Both the position numbers and the translations under genes were made by a program. This document shows positions 24,769 through 33,464 of a DNA stretch of 64,000 nt, in pieces. Numbering within the stretch: the first letter of the stretch is position 1; each line of letters starts with the position of its first letter. The notes below the pieces were generated by a model. That model had not been told where the DNA came from and ran no database searches. It worked only from the letters and a program-made list of their open reading frames with translations. The DNA is taken from positions 2,542,001 through 2,606,000 of the forward strand of contig NZ_JBFREB010000001.1 in NCBI RefSeq assembly GCF_052114085.1, given 5' to 3'. The stretch comes from Leifsonia sp052114085. Its GTDB lineage: Bacteria > Actinomycetota > Actinomycetes > Actinomycetales > Microbacteriaceae.

Positions 24769-25787
24769 GCCTCGATCCCATTCGCCTGCCGGCCCCGGCC
24801 GCCGCCCTGCTCGGGAGTGGCGCACCGGTGCTGGCCTTCGACGTCGGCGGAACCGACACGAAGGCCGCCCTCGTGGATGGCGACGGCCGCCTGGTGCAGG
24901 TCGTCCGCATCCCGACGCCTCACGCGGATGCGGCCACCGGCGAGGCCGTGGTGGACGCGATCGCCGGACTGGCCACGCGGTTCGCCGCCGAGCATCCCGA
25001 GATCGTCCCCCAGGCGGCCGGGCTGCTGGTCCCGGGTCACGTCGACGACGACGCCGGGATCGGAGTGTTCGCGGAGAACCTGGGCTGGCGCGACTTCCCG
25101 TTCCGCGCCCGCGCGGAAGACGCTCTCGGGCTGCCCGTCTCCTTCAGTCACGACGTGCGCGGCGCCGGCGAGGCCGAGCACCGGCTCGGCGCCGCCGCCC
25201 CCTACCGCGACGTCGTGGTCATGGCGATCGGCACGGGGATCGCCGGCGCCATCTTCGTGGACGGCCGCCTGTACACAGGCGGCGGCATGGCCGGCGAGAT
25301 GGGTCACTCCCGTGTCGCCGACGGTCCCGTCTGCGCCTGCGGCGGCGTCGGCTGCCTGGAGGCGGTCGCCTCGGCGGCCGCGATCGCGCGCCGATACAAC
25401 GCCCTGACCGGGGCCGCGTTGCCCGGTGCGCGGGAGGTCCTGCAGCGTGCCGAAGGCGGGGATGCGGCCGCTCGCCAGGTCTGGGACTCCGCCATCGACG
25501 CGCTCGCCCTCGACCTGTCGCACACCGTCGCACTCCTCGCACCGGAGGCCATCGTGATCGGCGGCGGCCTGGCGCAGGCCGGGCCCGCGCTGTTCGGGCC
25601 GCTCGCGGAGAAGCTGGACAGCATCCTCACGTTCCACCGCCGCCCGGTGCTGCTTCCGGCGAGCATCGGCGAGAACGCGGGTGTCATCGGTGCGGCTCTG
25701 CGCGCCCGGGACCTGCTCGCCGCGACCGCCGCGCCGGTCGCGGCGCCAGATGCCGTCGCAGCGTCCACGGGCGAGAGGACCGCATGA
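24765..25787 (+). CDS. ROK-family sugar kinase (candidate N-acetylhexosamine kinase)
   Basis: 340 residues from GTG 24765. The ATP-binding motif AFDVGGTDTKAALVDGDGR is at about residues 21-39, the catalytic-base region reads FSHDVRGAGEAEHRLG (Asp replaces the NDA context but keeps the acidic residue), followed by MAIGTGIAGAIFVDG, GEMGHSRV and the ROK zinc motif CACGGVGCLEAVAS with all three Cys. An ABC importer brings sugar in unphosphorylated, so an intracellular kinase is needed; this gene is the best candidate. GlcNAc, GalNAc or ManNAc specificity cannot be decided. A 20-residue alanine-rich C-terminal tail is unusual. Confidence 0.87.
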   Translation: MSLDPIRLPAPAAALLGSGAPVLAFDVGGTDTKAALVDGDGRLVQVVRIPTPHADAATGEAVVDAIAGLATRFAAEHPEIVPQAAGLLVPGHVDDDAGIGVFAENLGWRDFPFRARAEDALGLPVSFSHDVRGAGEAEHRLGAAAPYRDVVVMAIGTGIAGAIFVDGRLYTGGGMAGEMGHSRVADGPVCACGGVGCLEAVASAAAIARRYNALTGAALPGAREVLQRAEGGDAAARQVWDSAIDALALDLSHTVALLAPEAIVIGGGLAQAGPALFGPLAEKLDSILTFHRRPVLLPASIGENAGVIGAALRARDLLAATAAPVAAPDAVAASTGERTA

Positions 25788-26695
25788 TCCTCACCATCAC
25801 CCCGAATCCGGCACTCGACCTGACGTATCGCGTCCCCGCACTGCAGCCCGGGGAGACGCATCGCGCCGCGGCCCCGTCGGTGCGAGCCGGTGGCAAAGGA
25901 CTCAACGTCGCACGCGTCATCGCGCAGACCGGCGGCCCGGCCTTCGCGCTGACCACGGCCGGCGGCCCCTCCGGCCTGCGGCTGGCGGACGATCTGGAGG
26001 CGTCCCACCTGCCTGCCGAGCTGATCCCGGTCGCCTCCCCCACCCGCAGCAGCGTCGCGATCGTCGACGAGACCTCAGGCGAGACGACGGTCATCAACGA
26101 GACCGGCGGGGCGCTCACGGCCGCCGAGTGGATCGCACTGAGGGATGCCGCGACGCGCCTCGCCGTCCCCGCGACCTGCCTCGTGGGCTCGGGGAGCCTC
26201 CCGCCGGACGCGCCGGACACGTTCTATGCGGACGTGGTCGCGATCGCCACGGCACGCGGCCTGCCCAGCGTGATCGACGGTGTCGGCATGGCCCTGCTGC
26301 TCGCAGCCGAGGCCGGCGCCCGCGTCGTCAAGCCGAACCGTCGGGAGCTCGCCGAGACGACCGGGCACGACGACCCGGTTGCCGGAGCCCGCCTGCTGCT
26401 CGACGCCGGAGCCGGGCTGGTCCTGGTCTCCCTCGGCGCCGACGGGATGCTGGCGGTGCCTCGCGTCGGCGAGCCGCTGCACGCCCGCCTCCCGAAGCCG
26501 CTCAGCGGCAACGCGACCGGTGCCGGAGATGCGGCCGTGGCCGCGGTCGCGACCCTACTCGCCGCCGGAACCGACGACCCTGCCGCCCTGCTCCGCCGGG
26601 CCACTGCCTGGTCGGCCGCCGCAGTGCTCGCACCGCTCGCCGGCGAGCTCGACCCCTCCTATCCGGAGCTCGAGGCACGCCTCGTGACCGGCTGA
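25784..26695 (+). CDS. PfkB-family hexose-phosphate kinase (candidate tagatose-6-phosphate kinase)
   Basis: 303 residues of the 1-phosphofructokinase/tagatose-6-phosphate kinase subfamily: MILTITPNPALDLTYRVP at the start, RAGGKGLNVARVIA at about 34-47, the anion-hole/catalytic motif LSGNATGAGDAAVAA near residues 240-254, and PNRRELAETTG. The substrate is a ketohexose 6- or 1-phosphate and ATP is the donor. Its place between an AgaS-like deaminase and a GatY-like aldolase argues for tagatose 6-phosphate to tagatose 1,6-bisphosphate. The start overlaps the ROK gene by 4 bp. Confidence 0.85.
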   Translation: MILTITPNPALDLTYRVPALQPGETHRAAAPSVRAGGKGLNVARVIAQTGGPAFALTTAGGPSGLRLADDLEASHLPAELIPVASPTRSSVAIVDETSGETTVINETGGALTAAEWIALRDAATRLAVPATCLVGSGSLPPDAPDTFYADVVAIATARGLPSVIDGVGMALLLAAEAGARVVKPNRRELAETTGHDDPVAGARLLLDAGAGLVLVSLGADGMLAVPRVGEPLHARLPKPLSGNATGAGDAAVAAVATLLAAGTDDPAALLRRATAWSAAAVLAPLAGELDPSYPELEARLVTG

Positions 26696-26733
26696 CCACC
26701 CCGTCCACCCGTTACGCCGACTCCGGAGCCGCC

Positions 26734-27609
26734 ATGCCTCTCGTCCCCACCGCCGACCTGCTGCACGCCGCGGTCGGACACCGCACGGGCCTCGCCGCGT
26801 TCAACGTCATCCAGCTGGAGACGGCCGAGGCACTCGTCGACGCGGCCGAGCAGACCGGCCTCCCCGTCATCCTGCAGATCTCGCAGAACTGCGTCGCCTA
26901 TCACGGGTCGCTGGAGCCGATCGCTGCGGCCACCCTCGCGCTGGCGCGGGAGTCGACGGCGCACGTCGCGGTCCACCTCGACCATGCCGAGGACGAGCAG
27001 CTGGCCCGGCGGGCGGTCGAGGCCGGGTTCGGCTCGGTCATGTTCGACGGGTCGACCCTCGACTACGAGCACAATGTGGCGGCGACGGTTCGGGTCGTCG
27101 AGCACGCCCACGCCAACGACGTACTGGTGGAGGCCGAACTCGGCGAGATCGGCGGCAAGGACGGCGCCCACGCTCCCGGTGTCCGCACCGACCCGGCGGA
27201 GGCCCGGCGATTCGTCGAGGAGACCGGCGTCGACGCCCTCGCGGTGGCCGTCGGCAGCTCGCACGCGATGACCGAACGCACGGCGGCGCTCGACCTCGAC
27301 CGCATCGCCCAGCTGCGACACGCCGTGCCCGTTCCGCTGGTCCTGCACGGGTCCAGCGGGGTGGCGGATGAGACCATCGAGCAGGCGATCCGTGCAGGGA
27401 TCACCAAGGTCAACGTCTCCACCCACCTCAACCGGTTCTTCACGGACGCGATCCGGGCGTACCTCACCGCGCATCCCGAGGCGGTGGATCCGCGCAAGTA
27501 TGTGCGGGAAGGACGGCGCGCGGTGACGGCGGAGGCGGCACGTCTGATGACCCTGTTCGACGTGGCGGGCCACGGCGGAGCACGCGGAACGGAGACGGGA
27601 CACCGATGA
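26734..27609 (+). CDS. Class II ketose-bisphosphate aldolase (GatY/KbaY-like)
   Basis: 291 residues from ATG 26734; upstream open frame lies within the kinase gene in another frame. Zn-dependent class II aldolase features are AAFNVIQLETAEALVDAA at the start, VAVHLDHAEDEQLARRA with the metal-binding His, VEAELGEIGGKDGAH, AVAVGSSHAM and PLVLHGSSGV carrying later His ligands, and ITKVNVSTHLNRFF. It should split tagatose 1,6-bisphosphate (or fructose bisphosphate) into DHAP and glyceraldehyde 3-phosphate. This is the only gene in the operon preceded by a real gap (38 bp); it overlaps the DeoR gene by 4 bp. Confidence 0.9.
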   Translation: MPLVPTADLLHAAVGHRTGLAAFNVIQLETAEALVDAAEQTGLPVILQISQNCVAYHGSLEPIAAATLALARESTAHVAVHLDHAEDEQLARRAVEAGFGSVMFDGSTLDYEHNVAATVRVVEHAHANDVLVEAELGEIGGKDGAHAPGVRTDPAEARRFVEETGVDALAVAVGSSHAMTERTAALDLDRIAQLRHAVPVPLVLHGSSGVADETIEQAIRAGITKVNVSTHLNRFFTDAIRAYLTAHPEAVDPRKYVREGRRAVTAEAARLMTLFDVAGHGGARGTETGHR

Positions 27610-28391
27610 ACAGAGCTGAGCGGCTCAACGCCGTCCTCGACCTCCTCGCGGAGGCCGGCCAGGTCGAGGTGGACGACATCGTCGTCAAGCTGGACGTCTC
27701 GGCGGCGACCGCGCGGCGCGACCTCGACGCGCTCGCGTCCCAGCAGCTGCTCACCCGGACGCGCGGCGGCGCGATCGGCCAGTCCGTCGCCTACGATCTG
27801 CCCATCCGGTACAAGCGCGAGCAGCACGCCCCCGAGAAGCTGCGGATCGCGCAGGCGGCGAGCGCCCTCGTCCCCCGCGGCGCGGTCGTCGGACTGTGCG
27901 GCGGCACGACCAGCACCGCGGTCGCAACCGTCCTCGGTTCACGTCCCGACTTGATGGAGCCGTCGCCGCATACGAGCCTCACCGTCGTGACCAACGCCAT
28001 CAACATCGCCGCACAGCTCGTCATGCGCCCGCAGATCAAGACCGTGGTGACCGGCGGGGTCGTGCACGCCCGCTCGTACGAACTGGTCGGGCCGTACAGC
28101 GACGTGGTGCTGGAGAAGATCACGATGGACATCGCCTTCATCGGCGTCAACGGCATCGACCCGATCGTCGGCGCCACAGTGCACGACGAGGGCGAGGCGA
28201 GCGTGAACTCCCTGATGGCGCGCCGGGCCACGCGTGCCGTCGTCGTCGCCGACTCGTCGAAGATCGGGCGCAAGGCCTTCGCCACCCTCGGCGGCCCGAA
28301 ACTGCTCACCACCCTGATCACCGACGAGGGGATCACCGCGGACCAGCGGGCCGCCTTCGTCGATCAGGGGTTCGAGGTGATCGTCGCGTGA
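27606..28391 (+). CDS. DeoR/AgaR-family regulator within the amino-sugar operon
   Basis: 261 residues. N-terminal DeoR helix-turn-helix at about residues 3-58 (ERLNAVLDLLAEAGQVEVDD, SAATARRDLDAL, TRTRGGA) and a C-terminal sugar-phosphate sensing domain with LCGGTTSTAVATVL, VVTNAINIA, VTGGVVHARSYELVGP and AVVVADSSKIGRKAF. Being inside the operon (ATGA/GTGA overlaps on both sides), it is autoregulated if it controls the divergent promoter at 23.5-23.9 kb. Its likely effector is a phosphorylated amino sugar or tagatose phosphate. Confidence 0.88.
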   Translation: MNRAERLNAVLDLLAEAGQVEVDDIVVKLDVSAATARRDLDALASQQLLTRTRGGAIGQSVAYDLPIRYKREQHAPEKLRIAQAASALVPRGAVVGLCGGTTSTAVATVLGSRPDLMEPSPHTSLTVVTNAINIAAQLVMRPQIKTVVTGGVVHARSYELVGPYSDVVLEKITMDIAFIGVNGIDPIVGATVHDEGEASVNSLMARRATRAVVVADSSKIGRKAFATLGGPKLLTTLITDEGITADQRAAFVDQGFEVIVA

Positions 28392-29536
28392 GCGGCGACC
28401 ACCTCATCCACTCGGCACGGCTGGTCGACGGCGGGACCGTCGTCGATGACGGCTGGGTGCGCTTCGCGAACCGGGCCGTCGTGGCGGTCGGCTCTGGGCC
28501 GTCGTGGCGGTCGGAGCCGACCGTGCCGACGACGGACGCCGGCGGCGCGTGGCTCACGCCCGGCTTCGTCGACATCCACGTGCATGGTGGAGGCGGTGCA
28601 AGCTTCGACGAGGGTGCCGAGGCGATCGGGCGGGCACTCGACCTGCATCGGCGACACGGGACCACCCGTTCGGTGATCTCGCTGGTCACCGCAGCTGTCC
28701 CCGACCTGGCCGGGCGCGTGCGCGAGATCGCGGGGCTGACCCGGTCCGACCCGCGCATCCTGGGCTCGCACCTGGAGGGTCCCTTCCTCGACGTCGGCCA
28801 CAAGGGCGCCCACGACCCCACGCTGCTGCACGCCGCGACGCGCGCTGAAATCGACGCGCTAATGGATGCGGCGGACGGCACTCTGCGCCATATCACGCTC
28901 GCGCCCGAGCTGCCCGGTGGGATGGACGCGGTGCGCGCGTTCTCGGAAGCCGGTGTCGCCGTGGCGGTCGGGCACACCGCCGCCGACTACGAACAGGCGC
29001 TGGCCGCCTTCGACGCCGGGGCGCGCATCCTCACGCACGCCTTCAACGCCATGCCCGGCGTGCACCACCGTGCCCCCGGCCCCGTGGCGGCAGCGACGCG
29101 GACCCCCGGCGTGACCCTCGAGATCGTCAACGACGGCGTGCACGTGCACCCGGAGGTGGTGCGAATGACGTTCGCCTCGGCACCGGGACGGATCGCACTG
29201 GTCACCGACGCCATGGCGGCCGCGGGCTCCGCCGACGGCGACTACCTGCTCGGCTCACTCGAGGTCGAGGTGCGCGACGGCGTCGCCCGGCTGGCCGGCG
29301 GCGGCTCGATCGCGGGGTCGACCCTCACCCTCGACGACGCGCTGCGGCGTGCGGTGCTGGAGGTCGGCATCCCCGTCCCGGAGGCGGTGCGCGCGCTCAC
29401 GGAGACCCCGGCCGCCGCCATCGGCCGGGGCGCGGACGTCGGGCGGCTGGCACCCGGCTACGCGGCGGACGCCGTCCTGCTCGACGACGACTTCCGCGTG
29501 CGGCAGGTCTGGAGCGACGGCTCGCCGGTCCTCTGA
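28388..29536 (+). CDS. nagA: N-acetylhexosamine-6-phosphate deacetylase (NagA/AgaA family), locus 1
   Basis: 382 residues from GTG 28388, overlapping the DeoR stop by 4 bp. It is an amidohydrolase-superfamily enzyme removing acetate from N-acetylglucosamine (or galactosamine) 6-phosphate. Metal and catalytic residues: TPGFVDIHVHGGGG, GSHLEGPFLD (metal Glu), VGHTAADYEQA (His), LTHAFNAMPGVHHR (His and substrate loop) and the catalytic Asp at about 274 in LVTDAMAAAG. The HxH at the N-terminus is intact (HVH), which some NagA lack. In this operon it is more likely to act on GalNAc-6-P; the sequence alone does not decide. Confidence 0.9.
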   Translation: MSGDHLIHSARLVDGGTVVDDGWVRFANRAVVAVGSGPSWRSEPTVPTTDAGGAWLTPGFVDIHVHGGGGASFDEGAEAIGRALDLHRRHGTTRSVISLVTAAVPDLAGRVREIAGLTRSDPRILGSHLEGPFLDVGHKGAHDPTLLHAATRAEIDALMDAADGTLRHITLAPELPGGMDAVRAFSEAGVAVAVGHTAADYEQALAAFDAGARILTHAFNAMPGVHHRAPGPVAAATRTPGVTLEIVNDGVHVHPEVVRMTFASAPGRIALVTDAMAAAGSADGDYLLGSLEVEVRDGVARLAGGGSIAGSTLTLDDALRRAVLEVGIPVPEAVRALTETPAAAIGRGADVGRLAPGYAADAVLLDDDFRVRQVWSDGSPVL

Positions 29537-29552
29537 GCGGGGCCGGTATCCG

Positions 29553-29603
29553 GTGGTCCGGACATGCCGTTGCGGTCTCGCCATAACGGCGAATCGGGAC
29601 CAC
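29553..29603. terminator. Bidirectional hairpin terminator between nagA and the MFS gene
   Basis: Nested pairing GTGGTCC (29553-29559)/GGACCAC (29597-29603) outside and GCCGTT (29566-29571)/AACGGC (29585-29590) inside, in the 87 bp between two convergent genes. There is no U-run of the classical kind, as often seen in GC-rich Actinobacteria. Confidence 0.55.
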
Positions 29604-29623
29604 TCGTTCGCCGCTCGGCGCGA

Positions 29624-30850
29624 TCAGGCGGCGGTGATGTCGCGCTGGCGCGTCATCCGCCCCACCACCATGACGAGCACGATGGACACCACCAGCAGCC
29701 CGACGTAGCACCACGGCAGCAGCATCAGGCCGCCCGCGTCGAAGATCAGGGCGCCGACCAGCGCTCCCCCGCCGATCCCGATGTTGAAGAAGGTCGTGTA
29801 GAGGGCGCTCGCGGTGTCGCGGAAGGCCGCGGACGACGTGTGGAGCAGGCGGGTCTGCAGCAGCGGCGGGAGCGCGCCGAAAGCGAGTCCCCACAGCAGG
29901 AAGGCGATCAGCGCGGGGACGGGCTGGAAGGCGAACACGGCGAGGGCCGCTACGGCCACACCCGTGATGAGCAGAGCCAGGATCAGCCCCAGCTGCGGAC
30001 GCGGACCGAGCACCGAACCGGCCAGCAGGAGTCCGCCCGCACCGGCGATCCCGTAGACGAACAGCAGCGCGCCGACGTTACCCGCCGGGATGCCCATGGG
30101 CCCGGTCAGGAAGGGGACGACGAATGTGTAGAAGGCGTAGTGGCCGACCATCGTGACCGCCGCGATCAGGCAGACCATGACGACGGCCGGGATGGTGCGG
30201 TCGCGCGGCTTCGGGACGGAACGATCGCGGCGCCGCGTGCCCACCGCGTCCGCCTCGCGTTCCACCGCCGGCAGCAGCTTCCAGATGACGACGGCACCGA
30301 CCATCATCAGGGCGGCGAGCAGCCCGAACGACAGCCGCCAGCCGAACAGGTGACCCGCGAACGTGCCCAGCGGCACACCCAGGACGAACGCGAGTGTGCC
30401 GCCGCCCAACGTGAGGGAGACGGCGCGGCCGATCTGCTCCTTCGGCACGAGATGCCCGGCATACGCGCCGACGATCGACCAGAACATGCCGTGCGCGACG
30501 CCGCCCAGGATGCGCGAGCCCACCACGAACTCGTAGGTCGGCGCGATGGCGGTGAGCGCGTTCGAGATGCCGAGCACGACCAGGATGCCGATCAGCAGTC
30601 CGTGCCGCGGCCAGCGCTTGGTCAACGCCGTCAACGGGGTGCTGGTCACCACGACGGTGAACGCGAAAACGGTGACGAGCAGCCCGATCTGGGCCTCGCT
30701 CACACCCAGCGAGGAGCTCATGTCCGGCAGCAGGCCGGTCGGGATCATCTCGCTGGTGACCGAGAGGAAGGTGGCGGCGGCGAGGGCGATCAGCCCCGTC
30801 CAGGGGAATTTCGGCGCAACGGGCACCGGGGTCGTCGAAGTGGAGGTCAT
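29624..30850 (-). CDS. MFS transporter, DHA1 drug/sugar exporter type
   Basis: 408 residues with twelve membrane helices. The N-terminal half has TFLSVTSEMIPTGLLPDMSS at the end of helix 1 and FAFTVVVTSTPLTALTKRWP followed by RHGLLIGILVV, the motif A region; GSRILGGVAHGMFWSIVGAY is the arginine-containing motif B-type segment in helix 4. This pattern is typical for the AraJ/YdhP/NepI-type DHA1 exporters. Substrate is unknown (drugs, sugars and purine ribonucleosides are known for the group). It is a single-gene unit with 140 bp upstream. Confidence 0.85.
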   Translation of the reverse strand: MTSTSTTPVPVAPKFPWTGLIALAAATFLSVTSEMIPTGLLPDMSSSLGVSEAQIGLLVTVFAFTVVVTSTPLTALTKRWPRHGLLIGILVVLGISNALTAIAPTYEFVVGSRILGGVAHGMFWSIVGAYAGHLVPKEQIGRAVSLTLGGGTLAFVLGVPLGTFAGHLFGWRLSFGLLAALMMVGAVVIWKLLPAVEREADAVGTRRRDRSVPKPRDRTIPAVVMVCLIAAVTMVGHYAFYTFVVPFLTGPMGIPAGNVGALLFVYGIAGAGGLLLAGSVLGPRPQLGLILALLITGVAVAALAVFAFQPVPALIAFLLWGLAFGALPPLLQTRLLHTSSAAFRDTASALYTTFFNIGIGGGALVGALIFDAGGLMLLPWCYVGLLVVSIVLVMVVGRMTRQRDITAA

Positions 30851-30990
30851 ACGGGTCTGTCCAACGGACGGCGTTCCCCAGCCATTCCGCCGCGACGAAC
30901 GGCGACCGAGAATACGGAGGGAATGACGGGTCGACTACGCGCTGATGTGCGCGCCCAGGGCCGAGCGGGAACCGTCGACCAGGGACGATT

Positions 30991-31539
30991 CTACCCGAGG
31001 CCGCCCAGGACGGAAGCGCTGTCGGTGACCTCGATGAGCGGTGCGTACAGCGCCATGGCGTCCAGCGCGCGCTGGTGGTCGGCATCCGACAGCCCGGCGC
31101 ACGCGTCGGCGGCCACCCGGATGCGCACCCCGGCGTCCGCCGCCCCGAGTGCGGTGCTCAGGACGCAGCAGTCGGTCGAGACGCCGGCGAGCACCACATC
31201 CTGCGACCCTCGCAGAGCCGCGCGCAGCTGGGCACCCCACTTGCCGAACGTCGGTTCGCTCACCACCGGATGGCCGGTGCCGCGAAACGCCAGCACCAGG
31301 TCGTAGATGGGGTCGTCGGACGGGACCAACGCGAACGGCCACTGCTCGTAGTACGGCACCCACGCGCCCTCGGGCCGCTCCGGCGCCACGAAGCGGGTGA
31401 ACACGACGCGGTCGCCGAATGCCGGCACCATCCCGGCGATCACCGCCTCCGCCTCCGCGAACTTCGGTGTGAACCACTGGCTGGCCGGGTTGCCGAAGAC
31501 CTGCTGCATGTCGACGACGACGAGAGTGGGACCGCTCAT
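30991..31539 (-). CDS. Isochorismatase-family cysteine hydrolase
   Basis: 182 residues. The catalytic triad is visible: Asp at residue 10 in LVVVDMQQVF, Lys in SEPTFGKWG near residue 100 and the nucleophilic Cys in AGVSTDCCVLSTALGA near residue 125. This arrangement suits amide or imine hydrolysis (nicotinamidase, N-carbamoylsarcosine amidase, ureidoacrylate or biuret amidohydrolase). It overlaps the upstream NCS1 permease by 4 bp, so the imported base or ureide is probably its substrate or a precursor. Exact substrate is not determined. Confidence 0.85.
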   Translation of the reverse strand: MSGPTLVVVDMQQVFGNPASQWFTPKFAEAEAVIAGMVPAFGDRVVFTRFVAPERPEGAWVPYYEQWPFALVPSDDPIYDLVLAFRGTGHPVVSEPTFGKWGAQLRAALRGSQDVVLAGVSTDCCVLSTALGAADAGVRIRVAADACAGLSDADHQRALDAMALYAPLIEVTDSASVLGGLG

Positions 31540-33002
31540 CGCTCCTCCTGACGACGCACGGCGTTGCGCGAGAACAGCAGGGTGCCGAGGTACCCGATCA
31601 CCAGCGCGACGAGAACGCCCAGGTTCGCGAACGCCCAGTCGCCCTGCTTACCGCCGAACGGCCCGAGCAGGTAACCCTGCCAGCTGAGCCACCCCGCATA
31701 CGTGTTCGTGACCAGGCCCCAGCCGATCACGGTCCCGATGACGATGAGGGCGATCGGGAGCCAATTGACCGCCCCGTACCGGCCGCGCCGGTCGTAGAGG
31801 TCGGCCTCGGCGTAGTCCCGCTTACGAAGTTGGATGTCGGCGACGAAGATGCCGCACCAGGCCGCGATCGGAACGCCCAGCGTGATCAGGAAGCCCTGGA
31901 ACGGGCCGATGAAGTCGGTGGCCACGAACACGACGTAGACGGCTCCGGCCGTCATGATGACGCCGTCGATCCCGGCCGCCACGTAGCGAGGGACCCGGAC
32001 GCCGACGCTGAGCAGCGCAAGCCCGGACGAGTAGATGTCGAGCACGGCACCGCCCACGAGCCCGAGCACGGCGACGATCACGAACGGCACCAGGAACCAG
32101 GTGGGGAGCAGCGACGCGAGCGCACCGATCGGGTCCGCGCCGATCGCGTCGCTGAGCTTGGACGATGATCCCGCCAGCAGCACGCCGAAGATCAGCAGGA
32201 TGACCGGCGCGAGCGACGAGCCGAACGTCGTCCAGCCGACAACAGCGCCGCTGCGGGAAGACCGGGGAAGGTAGCGCGAGTAGTCGGCGGCCGCGTTCAC
32301 CCAGCCGAGGCCGAACCCGGTCAGCATGAACACGAACCCGCCGATCACGTGCGGGGCGTCGCCCGCAGGCAGCGCAGCGACCGCACCGAGGTCGATGTGG
32401 TTCAGAACCAGCAGGATGTACACGACGGTGAGGACGCCGGTCACGATCGTGATGATCATCTGCATCCGCATGATCAGGTGGAAACCGATCACGCCGCCCA
32501 CGATCACCAGCGCCACCACCACGATCAACGCCACGAGCTTCGTGACGACGCCGCCCTCCCAGCCCAGCTGCTCGAAGACGGTGGCCGTTGCCAGCGCCGC
32601 GAGCGACACCAGCACGGTCTCCCATCCGACCGTCAGCAACCAGGAGAGGAACGAGGGGACACGGTTGCCCTCGACGCCGAATACGGCCCGGCTGAGCACC
32701 ATGGTGGGCGCCGAACCGCGCTTCCCGGCGAGCGCGATGATCCCGCAGAGCAGGAACGACGCGACGATCCCGACGACGCCGACGATCGTCGCCTGCCAGA
32801 ACGAGATGCCGAAGCCGAGCAGGAACGACCCGTAGCTGAGCCCGAAGACGGACACGTTCGCGCCGAACCACGGCCAGAAGAGGTCGCGGGGGCGCCCTTT
32901 CCGTTCGTCCTCATGGATGGTGTTGAGCCCGTTCAGCTCGACGTTGAAGGCGGATGCCGCGCCCGAACGGGTGTCTGGCGCATCCTCACCGGTGCTGGTC
33001 AT
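31536..33002 (-). CDS. NCS1-family nucleobase/allantoin-type permease
   Basis: 488 residues from ATG 33002 (GTG 33020 is an alternative). Twelve membrane helices follow a 45-residue cytoplasmic tail. NCS1 signatures include PRDLFWPWFGANVSVFGLSY (helix 1), LSRAVFGVEGNRVPSFLSWL, NAAADYSRYLPRSS in the middle loop, and GPFQGFLITLGVPIAAWCGI near helix 10. Members take up cytosine, purines, hydantoins, uracil or allantoin with Na+ or H+. A cysteine hydrolase is coupled downstream, pointing to a nitrogen-salvage pair. Confidence 0.87.
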   Translation of the reverse strand: MTSTGEDAPDTRSGAASAFNVELNGLNTIHEDERKGRPRDLFWPWFGANVSVFGLSYGSFLLGFGISFWQATIVGVVGIVASFLLCGIIALAGKRGSAPTMVLSRAVFGVEGNRVPSFLSWLLTVGWETVLVSLAALATATVFEQLGWEGGVVTKLVALIVVVALVIVGGVIGFHLIMRMQMIITIVTGVLTVVYILLVLNHIDLGAVAALPAGDAPHVIGGFVFMLTGFGLGWVNAAADYSRYLPRSSRSGAVVGWTTFGSSLAPVILLIFGVLLAGSSSKLSDAIGADPIGALASLLPTWFLVPFVIVAVLGLVGGAVLDIYSSGLALLSVGVRVPRYVAAGIDGVIMTAGAVYVVFVATDFIGPFQGFLITLGVPIAAWCGIFVADIQLRKRDYAEADLYDRRGRYGAVNWLPIALIVIGTVIGWGLVTNTYAGWLSWQGYLLGPFGGKQGDWAFANLGVLVALVIGYLGTLLFSRNAVRRQEER

Positions 33003-33047
33003 GCACCGATCGTCGTGCACCGGCGGGCGCGCGTCAACAGCGGCGCG

Positions 33048-33464
33048 CTATGCGGCCCACGGGTCGACGACCGGTATGCCCACGCTGTGCAGCCCTCTGT
33101 CTCGCGTCGCAATCGCGTCGGCCTCGGCCGCGACCGCCGTCGCCGCGATCATGGCGTCCGGAACACTGATCGGTCGCCCCTGTCCGGCACGCAACGACCG
33201 CAGGTTCGCACACTCGGTCGCCGCGATCATGTCGAACTCCAAGACGCGCTCGCCGAAGAAGTCGATGGCTTCGAGCACCATCTCCGCCAGCTCATCGCTC
33301 TTCCGACCAGCAGGGCTGTTATTCACACCCTGCAACAGCTCGGCCACGGTGACAGTGGTGATGAAGTAGCTCTGCGAGTCGTGGGCGCTCCACCACGACA
33401 CAACAGACGGATGCGGCTCGGCCTTGACGATCTCCGAGACGACGTTGGTGTCGAGCACGATCAT
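33048..33464 (-). CDS. vapC: PIN-domain endoribonuclease toxin
   Basis: 138 residues from ATG 33464. The PIN acidic residues are in place: Asp in MIVLDTNVVSEIV (residue 5), Glu in VTVAELLQGV (about 44), Asp in ISVPDAMIAATA (about 101) and Asp in IATRDRGLHSVG (about 119). FitB/VapC proteins of this type cleave RNA (tRNA or rRNA) unless bound by the antitoxin. The ATG overlaps the antitoxin stop by 4 bp. C-terminus IPVVDPWAA matches the plant-associated FitB-like group. Confidence 0.92.
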   Translation of the reverse strand: MIVLDTNVVSEIVKAEPHPSVVSWWSAHDSQSYFITTVTVAELLQGVNNSPAGRKSDELAEMVLEAIDFFGERVLEFDMIAATECANLRSLRAGQGRPISVPDAMIAATAVAAEADAIATRDRGLHSVGIPVVDPWAA

